Source: Bisporella sp. PMI_857 (Eukaryota > Ascomycota > Leotiomycetes > Helotiales > Helotiaceae). Taken from it: a stretch of DNA of 64,000 nucleotides. The stretch spans positions 186,001 through 250,000 of the forward strand of contig JAJSPD010000058.1 of NCBI GenBank assembly GCA_021307315.1, written 5' to 3'. Below the pieces are notes generated by a model. That model did no database searches. It saw nothing but the letters and a program-made list of their open reading frames with translations, and had not been told where the DNA came from. The first letter of the stretch is position 1. Every line of letters begins with the position of its first letter. Positions 1 through 9,592 of the stretch are shown here, in pieces. Both the position numbers and the translations under genes were made by a program.

Positions 1-531
1 GGCGTCGTTGGATATGGGCATCGATCATATACCCAACGGTCCTGAAAAAGGTACACGTTAACATAATGAATATTGTTTGCTTTGTTTTCAGTTTGCATTA
101 CTCTAAGGTTTCATCAATAGCACGCATACTTCAGACTCTACTCCGCATATATCCAATAAGAAGTATAACTTCACATAAATGCTTTAGCATCTTGAGGCTA
201 GTATAATAATGACATTGTAACCCTGGGGTGAAACTGCGACGTATGGAAGACACAAAAAGCATGGGTGGGTTTTGGCTAAAGGAATCTGATTGAGAACCCT
301 GTTCGAATTCTACCGTGGAACTGTAATGAAAATAAGATTTTGAACACATTATACTTGACCGAGACTCAAAGAATACTTATATCAAGAATGGTTCGTACAC
401 ATATTGACTTTGATGTGATTTTGGTGATTCTCTATAACGCCGTGGACATCCTTATAGTCACCATCCAGCACCAGAGAATTGCCATTTGCACGCCATAGCT
501 ACCTCAAATCCACCACTCTTGGTCGTTGCAT
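1..531. other. 5' flank, no gene recognised
   Basis: No supported coding region. The open frames here are short and lack recognisable motifs. The last part is probably the 3' untranslated region and terminator of the ribosomal protein gene that ends at 532 on the minus strand. Confidence 0.5.
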
Positions 532-1476
532 TTATTCCTCATCCTCTTCCTCATCATCATCTTTCTTCTCAGCGGCCTTAGCCTTCTTTCTGCGAACACG
601 ACCAGGACGTCCACCACCAAATGGCGAGCTCAAGGCAAAGTCAATGTGCTTTTGGGAATCAAGACGAACAACGAACGAAGGAACATTGACGATTTGCTTT
701 CCGACACGGATGTGTCTTTGGCGGATGAGAACACGGGCGTGGTGGATGGACTTGGCAAGACCAAGCTTGTAGACGCAGGTTTGCAGGCGACGCTCTAAGA
801 AATCCTCGATCTTCAAAGCCAACACGTAATCAAGCTTCATACGGGACTCGTCGAGGACACCAACTCGGACAAGACGGCGAATGAGCGCATTACCTTCGAA
901 GAGGCGCTTGGGGTCTTTCTCCTCAAGGGTGAGCAATTGACTGTCCCATGTTAGATTAATCCAATTCACTCTTCCATGTTTGTGTGTGCGATCATATCCA
1001 ATTGTCATGAATTGTGATTTGCTAGTACCGGGACTCAGTTGAGGGGGACAGTGCTTACCGGGCAGCACGACGGATCTTCGAGAGGGTGAGCTGGACACGC
1101 CAGACCTCACGCTTGTTACGCAAGCCATATTCTCCAACAAGCTTCAGTTCGGAGTCCCTAGGGTATATCAGTGACATGTACAGAGCAAGCTCTTGAACAG
1201 TGGTCCACCTACAGACGAGCGCTCTCGAATGCTGGCAGGCGTTAGTAAAATCATTGAATACCGAGGTCAAGATAGACTTACGACGACGGGGGACTTTGTA
1301 AGTCTTTGAGTACGATCGACTGTTCCTTCAGTCAGCAGAATTCAATGTCTGAAAAGCGGTACGAAAGAGGCGGCCCTAAAGCGTTGACGGATGCTGGTGG
1401 TGCGCGCTTTCTAGAGAGCATCGTGAAGCTTGTCATGATGAATTAAAGTAAAATTATAGAACACTTACGGCGCCAT
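532..1476 (-). CDS. rps9: 40S ribosomal protein S9 (uS4 family)
   Basis: Component of the small ribosomal subunit; uS4 binds 18S rRNA early in assembly. Five exons on the minus strand can be read from splice sites and frame: 1469-1476, 1282-1319, 1213-1231, 1059-1157 and 532-940. The first exon holds only eight coding bases (Met, Ala and two bases of Pro). The joined product starts [15 protein letters not shown] and continues through [19 protein letters not shown]. The S4 RNA-binding region is clear ([20 protein letters not shown]) and the acidic tail ends EEEDEE. Length is about 190 residues, normal for eukaryotic uS4. It is divergent from the eL21 gene with about 300 bp between start codons, so the two may share a promoter. 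Several introns near the 5' end are typical of fungal ribosomal protein genes. Identification is secure; the splice sites were assigned by eye. Confidence 0.96.
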
Positions 1477-1778
1477 GATCGCGATTCGATGTTGTCGATG
1501 TTGTCGTGTGGTTCTGCTGAGTTTCAAGAATCGAAGACCAAAATTTACTGTTGGCTTTGTGGCCTTGGCATTCTACTCTAAGACTTTTCGCTTAAAATTT
1601 TAGCGCGCACTACCTCCAGACAACAGAGAACCTCAATGCGATCAATATTCGGGCGTCGACAACAAATTACCGACAAAAAATACGAGAAGTTCTGAGGGCC
1701 AGCTCAGTTCTTTCTGCATCGACCAGATAGTCCAGAAGATACAACAATCCTCAAACCGGTCAATAAATCGCCGTCAAG
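1477..1778. promoter_or_regulatory. Shared intergenic promoter region of rps9 and rpl21
   Basis: About 300 bp separate the two divergent ribosomal protein start codons. Both genes need co-ordinated high expression, so this segment must hold both promoters. No specific factor site was assigned. That the promoter is truly bidirectional is inferred from gene arrangement. Confidence 0.6.
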
Positions 1779-2468
1779 ATGGGACACCCCGCTGGTCTTC
1801 GTGCTGGTACGAGATATGCCTTCTCGAGGTAATGATGGATCGATTCGCGTTCTGGACACCGTCTAATGATTCGCAGAGACTTCAAGAAGAAGGGTATGAT
1901 CAAGCTGTCTACCTATCTACGCCAATACAAGTGAGTGAAGTCGCAGGTCCACAAGCGAAGAATAAAACTGACGCATCTGCAGAGTAGGAGATATCGTTGA
2001 TATTAAGGCAAACGGTGCTGTTCAGAAGGGGTCAGTAAATACAATCTATGCACAAGAATGGGGACCACAGCCAATTGTTGGAGCGATGAGGAAGACTGTT
2101 GGTGAGAGAAGGAGATAATGCTGATGATTTGCAACAGTATGCCCCACAAGGTTTACCACGGAAAGACTGGAGTTGTCTACAACGTTACCAAGACTGCTGT
2201 TGGTGTCATCATCTACAAGAAGGTTAAGCACCGCTACATCGAGAAGCGTGTCAACCTCCGCGTCGAGCACATTTCTCTGTCCCGGTCAAGAGAGGAGTTC
2301 GTCCGCCGAGTTAAGGCAAATGCCGAGCTCAAGAAGAAGTCGAAGGCTGAGGGTACCCACGTTCACTTGAAGAGACAACCATTGCAGCCTCGGGAGGCGA
2401 GAACCATTTCGATGAAGGAGAACGTACCAGAGACTGTTGTACCAATTGCATACGAGACCACTATCTAG
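1779..2468 (+). CDS. rpl21: 60S ribosomal protein L21 (eL21 family)
   Basis: Component of the large ribosomal subunit. Four exons fit frame and GT-AG rules: 1779-1828, 1877-1930, 1983-2030 and 2138-2468. The product starts MGHPAGLRAGTRYAFSR and continues with RDFKKKGMIKLSTYLRQYK, then VGDIVDIKANGAVQKGMPHK. The last exon carries VYHGKTGVVYNVTKTAVGV and the family tail ending AYETTI. Length is about 160 residues, as in other eukaryotic eL21 proteins. The start was chosen because the N-terminal MGHPAG is characteristic of eL21 and lies in exon 1. It is divergent from rps9. Confidence 0.96.
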
Positions 2469-4228
2469 GCACGGCATGGGTGTTTGTTGGGTTTCTTTTT
2501 GCGGTTGGTAGGGTCTGAGGATAGCATTTGCATGATTTGATCAGACGCACAATACCTCTTGAGGAATAAAAGAGCAATTCTTCATCAACTTCCTGAAACC
2601 GAGCAAGGCGTGAACACTACATGTGAAATGTTGAAGTCAAACAGGTTTCAGAAGTCTTTTCCTCGATGCTCTGGAACACGGGTCAAGATCACTCATCAGA
2701 TCATTGACAAATTAGCTCCCGTCCCAGTCGCGAATAAATAGAGGCAGCAATAACTGAATTCTTGCGGAGTCCTTTCCTGTTCTCTTTACCTTCCCTCCAT
2801 TACCTCACCTTTGCTTGTTCATATCACAGATTCTCGAAGTATCGGTAAACTGATTTCATCTATATCTGGCGTGAATAAACAGATTGGGGAGGGTTTGATT
2901 TGGCGCAAAGATATGTAAGAATCCCAAACAGCTGAACTTCTGCAGCCTTTTTGCGCCGAAGTCTGACGCTTGTTCCAAATGAGGGACCCAAAGGCATTCA
3001 GAGCCTAACTGTGCTATAGTATCATGGGCCATGGTTAGATTGCTCAGCAAATCAAATGGCATCGAGCACAGAGGGTTCTGCAAACTATAACGTCTTCAAT
3101 CTATCCAATGGTAGGTAATAGATCATACACCATCTCACAGTTGATACGTGTCACGTCCCGTGCTCCCAAGCACACGTGACCTATATTAGGCGAGCTCTCA
3201 GAGCGCCTCGTGTATATATAGCCTGCTCTCCTCGAGCTCCTCTTCCTTCCTTAGCTATAGATTCTCGTATTGCACCACCGCTGCCCTCTGTATCTGTAGA
3301 TCCACAGCGCGTGCCGTGACAATACGGACGCTTCTACATACCACGGGATTGCAGGGATAAGATGGCTATGCTATCACTCGTCAATTATCAAGTCACGTGA
3401 TATGTATGGTATAAGAAAGAAAGGGTGCAATAAGGCCAATTGAGACTTGAATTGAAGCATCTAAAACCTGATATCTCGTTATATGATTTGTTCATTTCAA
3501 GCAGAACAGTCACCTCTATTGCTAGCCGCGAGCAGCCTGCTGTGGACCTGGCTCTGTAACGGCTCAAGTAGGTGCTGGGGATAGGATGGAACGTCCTGAG
3601 ACCAGCAATAACACGCGATACCATAGATACGGAAAGTAGTAGGATAGAGAAAAGCATGAATATAACGTCTGATTATCCAAAAGGTAGAGGAGTAGCTAGC
3701 TATGTATGGGCCCTGTCTTGGCTTGGGTGCCTGAGGCTCCACAAGCTCTGTGGCAAAATGGTCTTATCCGACCTCACGTGAACCGTAGGAGAGCTTTTTT
3801 TATGCTGCATTGTATTTAGCCTTAGATCTCCGCCGTTGGTAGAGACCAACCTGCCTAACCTTCTATACAGTAAACATATAACCATTATGGCTTGGGCCCA
3901 AGGAAACCCGGAAGAAATATCTCGGGACTGTGTCCACAAACTAGGCCATACGATACGTTTAGAAATAGAAAGATGCGTGTAAGGACAAGGATTGGGCCTC
4001 TTTTGCTTATGCTGTGCTAGTACAGAGTGGTCCGGGGATTCTTCGGAACACAAGTCGTTTCGTTTTTGAAGGGACGTTGTCCACATCTGGTTTAGTGAAA
4101 ATGCTGATTACGCGCTCAATAAGCGTCCCAAGTTACTCTTAGAGCTGTCACAAATATCGCCCCCTACAGCTACTACACCACTAGCTTTCTATGACTGAAG
4201 CGCACTAATACTATATCAGAAACAGTCG
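2469..4228. other. Intergenic region with a solo LTR, no gene
   Basis: Apart from the LTR at 3149-3321 no feature could be supported. Open frames between 3388 and 4086 overlap each other on both strands and show no domain, signal peptide or splice-linked continuation, so they were left out. Confidence 0.5.
3149..3321. mobile_element. Solo LTR of a retrotransposon, 173 bp
   Basis: The segment starts TGTCACG and ends CGTGACA, so it has the TG...CA ends of an LTR and short terminal inverted repeats. It is flanked on both sides by the 5-bp direct repeat ATACG (3144-3148 and 3322-3326), the target-site duplication expected from integrase. A TATA-like run lies near 3212-3220. There is no internal coding region, so this is a solo LTR left by recombination between two LTRs. 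The superfamily cannot be fixed from the LTR alone. Confidence 0.82.
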
Positions 4229-6124
4229 CTAAACTTTTGGACGACCTCTCTCATTCCTTGGAAATCTCCTTGGATTGCTACCGGATTGTCCTTGCCCAGT
4301 ATGCCGATAGTCTGCTGGGCTGAGGATGCTGGATCTCAATAGTTTGTTCGGCTCAGTCGCCTCGGGACTTTCGCTGTCGTTACGCTTGCGTTTTGTCCCG
4401 GACTTCGCACTTTGATCGGTATATTCCTTCGTATTTTGAAGCTGGGCTATACGCGCACTTCTTCGCGGCTCAGATAACAGCTGCCTCAAAGTGGTACTTC
4501 CGTGGTCTTCCTTTGCCTGCGATTGGCCGTGCATAGCCGGATCATTAGTTGCCAAGTTTCGAGCTGGCTGCTGAATAAACTGGTTTGCAGCGCGCGTAAT
4601 ATTCCGCCGCTTTCGTTGTTGATTCCCCAGGCTCATGTTAAGACGAGGTGGCGCAGACTCGTAGGTAGGAATAGTGCTCTCGCCGCCTCTTTTAGGTTTG
4701 CGAAGTGACCTCGCCTGAGGAGCCATCGGGAGGGGCTTTTGTGCAGAAGGTAGGGATCCGTCTGGCATGGGAAGGGGAGACTTCCTCTGTGTGCTTTTGA
4801 GGGATATTTTCCTATCCCTCCTTGCCACCGAGGACATTCCTGGCTGTTGATCTACGGAAGCTGCGAAAGTGTCCGATATCTGTGACGGGCCTCTGTCGCA
4901 CTCGTCTTCCACGGCCTCTGATCTGTCAACGTTGTCCTCGTCTTCCTTTTGGAGGGGCCCAGGCCCAAAAATACCGAGGTCCCCAGAGGTTTGTTCCAAG
5001 TACAGTTGAAACGGGTGTGGTGTCGGAGGTGGAACGGATTCGAGAGCGTCAATCTCGGATGGGCTGAAGTCCATCTCGTTAGGATCCTCGGGTTCTGGTG
5101 AGGGGGACTCGTGCCTCCACCTCCACCCAGGAGAGTCACCCCAACTGTCCTTCCAATCTCCCTTTGCCTTCCACCGCTCTCTGATGATCTCCGCAGCATC
5201 TTCATCGTATGGCAAGAGGAGGGGCCCAGCTCTGCGTAATTTGATAGCCTCTTCCTTCAATTCAAGAGCCCATTGGTACCATGGTCGACTTATGATATGC
5301 GATTCGTTACGATTAAGGTCGAAAAGGGGCTCTATAGTTTGTGAGTCAGATGGCCCATATGCTTCCGGCCATTGATCTGTTCTTTCTAAATACTCCCGGA
5401 TCGCACGTTCGTTTATATATTCTTCATTGCGAGGTGGCCATCCGGCCGCCTGGACCTCGAACGGCTGTTGGTGGAAATTTCCTTTAGCTCGACGAGAGCT
5501 CTGCCATTTCCAATTCCACATGTATCTGTTATTCTCCTTGTTTCCTACTCGAAGACCTTCAATCGGTATACCCCACTCTGAATTCCAAACACCTAGGCCC
5601 TCCCATCGTTTCCTGATGCTATTTCGGACCATGATGTCCAACCGCTGGGTCCCAGGACGTCCAATGAGATCGGGTCCTCGATATACCCGGCGATACTCTG
5701 AGTCTCGCCTCCCCCACTCCTGGTCTATGCGGTCGCGCTCTTTCCTGGATTCGACAGAAAACTGGTATGCAGGCAGGTAAGCACCCAAGCCATACCTAAA
5801 GGCATAGAGCTCTTCGGTATCCAAGGGCCGACAGACAAGCTCACCCCTCTCTTGCGCCGCAGTTAGGGGTTCGGTGCTGCTACCGGACGAGTAAGGAGGT
5901 GGAGGTTCATCGTAGTCGAAGCGTCTCCTTATGCGTTGGAGCATTTCTGGATCGTTCTGTAGCTGCCGGAGGATCGAATTGACACCATTCATATGCGTAG
6001 AATTCATACCATAAGCAGATTGATCCATGTTGGTGGTTGTGGTAGTTTGGACGCTGTTGGTGTTGATGGCATCAGAGGAAGAGTGATGTGATGGCGAGGG
6101 GCAAGAACTTGTGGCGTGATTCAT
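4229..6124 (-). CDS. Conserved fungal hypothetical protein with W-rich repeats, probably nuclear
   Basis: Single-exon frame of 631 residues; function not recognised. The N-terminal part is Ser/Thr/Asn-rich. Two related segments follow: one around residues 165-185 (IRKRWEGLGVWNSEWG) and one around 310-335 (IIRERWKAKGDWKDSWG, followed by PGWRWRHE). They share a pattern of R-x-RW-x3-G-x-W-x3-W. From about residue 345 the protein is Pro/Ser-rich and looks disordered, with basic clusters such as KPKRG and KRKRND that could be nuclear localisation signals. The gene is head-to-head with the FHA-kinase gene (start codons about 330 bp apart), so co-regulation is possible. No catalytic motif was seen. 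Confidence 0.75.
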   Translation of the reverse strand: MNHATSSCPSPSHHSSSDAINTNSVQTTTTTNMDQSAYGMNSTHMNGVNSILRQLQNDPEMLQRIRRRFDYDEPPPPYSSGSSTEPLTAAQERGELVCRPLDTEELYAFRYGLGAYLPAYQFSVESRKERDRIDQEWGRRDSEYRRVYRGPDLIGRPGTQRLDIMVRNSIRKRWEGLGVWNSEWGIPIEGLRVGNKENNRYMWNWKWQSSRRAKGNFHQQPFEVQAAGWPPRNEEYINERAIREYLERTDQWPEAYGPSDSQTIEPLFDLNRNESHIISRPWYQWALELKEEAIKLRRAGPLLLPYDEDAAEIIRERWKAKGDWKDSWGDSPGWRWRHESPSPEPEDPNEMDFSPSEIDALESVPPPTPHPFQLYLEQTSGDLGIFGPGPLQKEDEDNVDRSEAVEDECDRGPSQISDTFAASVDQQPGMSSVARRDRKISLKSTQRKSPLPMPDGSLPSAQKPLPMAPQARSLRKPKRGGESTIPTYESAPPRLNMSLGNQQRKRRNITRAANQFIQQPARNLATNDPAMHGQSQAKEDHGSTTLRQLLSEPRRSARIAQLQNTKEYTDQSAKSGTKRKRNDSESPEATEPNKLLRSSILSPADYRHTGQGQSGSNPRRFPRNERGRPKV

Positions 6125-6456
6125 GTGCCTAAATCGACGCGCGTGGCGTGGAAGGTTTGTGAATCCTCGACAACTTGCAGCTTTGTTTTGAATGGGAATG
6201 GGGATGGCCCGCCCAATCGATACGGCTGTACTAGGTTAGCGGCAACTGTTGTGTTACGGGAGGTGATTGAATCACGAATGCAGATAAGTGAGTAACAACA
6301 AGTTCGTGAGCTTTGCAGGCCCATCCTCAAAGTTCCTTCAGCTCCTAGGTTTTGTAGTATTCTTCTTTCAACACTATTGTAGGCTTCCATATCAAAGATA
6401 TTCGTGAGAGAATAATCTCTATCAACGGAAGTATTAATCTATCAATCTATGTCCTT

Positions 6457-8154
6457 ATGCATTCCCAAACCATCCTTCATCTAGTCCCCGATAAAGGAAA
6501 CCTCAAGGCTATTTCTGTCCTAGCACATCCCGACAATGAGAAGTACGTGTCGCTTAGCTCGCCGCGTCCACATCGAGAGGGTGGTCAAGATGATAAAGAA
6601 GATGATGGCCCTAAGCTTGGCCTGGAAATTGGATATCATGTGCCCTTGAGACCTCGTCCTGAGGTTATTGTAGAAGTCGGACGGAATGCCGATCTTATCC
6701 TACCAGCAAGCTCTATCTCGTCGGTTCATTTCTCTTTTGAAACCCACCCTGAGTCGAAATTGATCATGTTCCATGACCGGTCTCGACATCGAAATACCAA
6801 GATAGATCCCTTTGGCTTTAGGACGGATGGACATATCCGTCAACTCGTCCTCCAGCCAGGAATCATATACAAGATTACTGCTGGCGGCGAAAAAAGCGAT
6901 TTATACCGCTTTGAATTGCGGTGGGCGCAAATGGAAGAATTTGATGTGCTAGAAAAGATTGAGTGTGGATATCATGTGGCACGCGAGAGGGCTCAGAACC
7001 CTCGCTGGGCTCGAACTATCGAGGATGGACCAACGGAGCTATCATCCTGGTATAATACCTGACTTCACACACCTACAAACGGGGGCGTCCAGAGAACAAC
7101 TGAAGGGGAGCGTTTAAGAGAGGGCGCATTTGGCAAGGTCATGAAAGCTATAGATCTTGATTCGGGTTACCCCGTTGCCGTCAAGAAAATCGTCTTATCC
7201 CGGATTGGATGGCCAGCGTCCGGCCTGGAGAGCACCATATGGCGGGAGGTCAAAATCCTTTCTAGCCTTTCTCATGTATGTTTTCTGCACTAAGGCGCAG
7301 TTGCATGCTAATGGGCTATCTAGAAGAACATTGTGGAGTACTTAGGCTCGGCCGGTTGGGGCACGGGGACTACGTTCATATATACAAGCCTTAAAGCCGG
7401 AAATATGAATCATCTACTAGAGAAGTTTCCTGCGGTGCGCTCCCACCACCCAACCCTCTCCCAGCTCACGCAACAGATGCTCGAGGCACTTGATTACCTC
7501 GCGTTTCGAGGACTATGCCATCGAGATGTCAAGCCTGATAATATTCTTTATATGCCGATAAATGAGCACGAATGCATCTTCCAGCTAGCGGACTTCGGCT
7601 TTGCGACTCACACGGATTTGGCGCGCACACACTGCGGCTCTGCGATGTTTATGGCTCCGGAAATGTACTTCCATACGCATCCCCAAACTCCAAAATTGGA
7701 TGTGTGGTCTCTTTTTGTGACCATCATAAGCATCAACCGTACGGCTGGTTTTGACGATAGGGGATTAAAGCACTATGAAGAAGTAGTTGGACTGGTAAGA
7801 ATTGCCGCCACTGTGCTTCCTTATCTCAGCCCTATGGCGCGCGAAGATCCCGAGCTTCGAGCTTCTGCGTCGCAGATGCTTGTCCAGTGCTTTGAAAGTA
7901 ATGGATTAACTACCCCACGGGGACGGGTTACGCCTATACCTTTCTTAGATGATGGTCCAAGCCGTTTACAGGCTCTACTATATCCAGGCAACCAATCGAA
8001 AGCACCTGTGAAGTTAACTGCAACCCGCAAGCGTGATAGCTTGCGCCCCTCGAGGCAAATTGCGAAACGATGGGGTACAGGCCGCTTAAAACCCGCTCAA
8101 TATCAGCCCAGAAAAGATAAGATGCGGGCTCCCGGTCCATACTGGCATTCTTAG
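6457..8154 (+). CDS. FHA-domain serine/threonine protein kinase, interrupted by an in-frame TGA
   Basis: The first part (6457-7059) encodes an FHA phosphothreonine-binding domain; VGRNADLILPASSISSVHFS lies near residue 70. After the TGA at 7060-7062 the same frame continues into a kinase: VAVKK (ATP lysine), an intron at 7276-7323 with branch-like TGCTAAT, then CHRDVKPDN (catalytic loop), LADFGFA (Mg loop) and MAPEM. The tail is basic. FHA plus kinase recalls Rad53/Mek1-type kinases, but orthology is not shown. Two oddities: the TGA, one transition from CGA (Arg), and the glycine loop reads LREGAFGKV, where the usual first Gly is Arg. No GT-AG intron that I could find removes the TGA and keeps frame. 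The gene may be a recent pseudogene, use readthrough, or make an FHA-only protein. Confidence 0.75.
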
Positions 8155-9592
8155 CTCCGATGCGGAAGGCCCCCATTAATAAGAGCTTGGAAGTTGCCTG
8201 TATTATATACCAATTCTATTACCATGGTTGGCTGAGTCTCCAGTCATATACGCAACTGTTGATTCATTCTCAAAAGGGGAAAATGGTCATAATCGAGTAT
8301 TAGAGAGTGATTTCAGCAGAACCCTCCGCAACACTTATATCGCGTACTATAACCGTCACAAAATTTTGCCAGCAAGCTTATACGCCAAAGAGCCAGCCCT
8401 TAGTGGGAACGATTACTCAGAACACAGCATTATAAAGTTATACAGATATCGTTCAACAGCGAAAGCGGAGCATGTACTTCTTGAGCACACTTAGAAGCGA
8501 TTGAGTTACAAAGGCATGGTTTCGTTCAGTGATAGCTTGCTCTAAGCTATTGGCAGTTTGTGATAGGACTTGACGCTACGGTGTTAGGTTAGTCTTATGG
8601 TGACTGGGTGTATGAGTACAATTCATTATCGGGGAATATGGAGTGATTGGTCCTGGAAGGAAGAATGAGGAAGACTGGAAGGAGGAGGCAAAGATTCTGA
8701 CGGCACCTGGAGATAAAAATATCAGGCACATACTGATATAGGGAAATTCGCAGAAAAAAAGAATTCACAGAGGGTATTGGGTTGCAGGAAGAGGTCGTGT
8801 TAGTAGACACCGTTATAGAGAAGGGCTATTGCTACTTCCGTAACGAAATCGGCGGAAGATCCGGACTGTCGAAAGTGATTGGAAAGAAGGCAGTCGTTAT
8901 GTCGACGGGGAGTCGCATGACTTCTTGGAGTATGCTGAGAAGAAATCTGGAAGAATGTACCACGCCTGGCCAGACGTAGCAGTGCGTTGTTCTATATATA
9001 TTTTAGTCTCCTATCTGAAACATCATTACATTCTACGATAATCTGCCTTGCATGAGAAGTGACAAAGCGTCATCGGATCTCTTGCGAATCTACCACCTAA
9101 GCGTGATGTTTAACCCTCGGTAATACCATAACCTCCAAACTCGAATTTCCCGCTCTATCCTTTGACCTGTGCGAGATAATATAAAATGTAACATCTCCTG
9201 AGGATCTAAGCTTAATATTGCGAATTAAAATCCCTTCATATGTATCAAAGACATCGTCTCCATCCAAACGTGATTGCTCCATCTAGTTCAAGCAGCAACA
9301 TCTATATCTAACCCTGCCTAAGAACTAGAGTAGTTTCGAAGACATTGTATTATCGTTATCATATCTGTAACCTGTAATCTTAAGTGTTAGAAACTCACCT
9401 AAAGAGCTTGCATTCAAACTCATTTTGACTCTAGAAATTAACAATCTCTTGAATATAGTTTAATATTGAACGTTGAAATTTCTAAGTTGGTTTTAGACAT
9501 TGAAGAATTAGCACATCCGGCTGCCTTTATTGTCGCTCTCCTCAAAGCGGTATTTGCAGTAAAAGTTTTGTGTATTGCTACAATCAGCCAAA
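8155..9592. other. Intergenic region, nothing recognised
   Basis: About 1.4 kb holding only short, overlapping open frames without motifs. It contains the 3' regions of the convergent kinase and NLR genes. No transposon ends were recognised. Confidence 0.5.

Noticed and set aside
3388..4086. Several overlapping open frames of 69-128 residues
   Set aside because: On both strands in the same place, no motifs, no splice-linked continuation.
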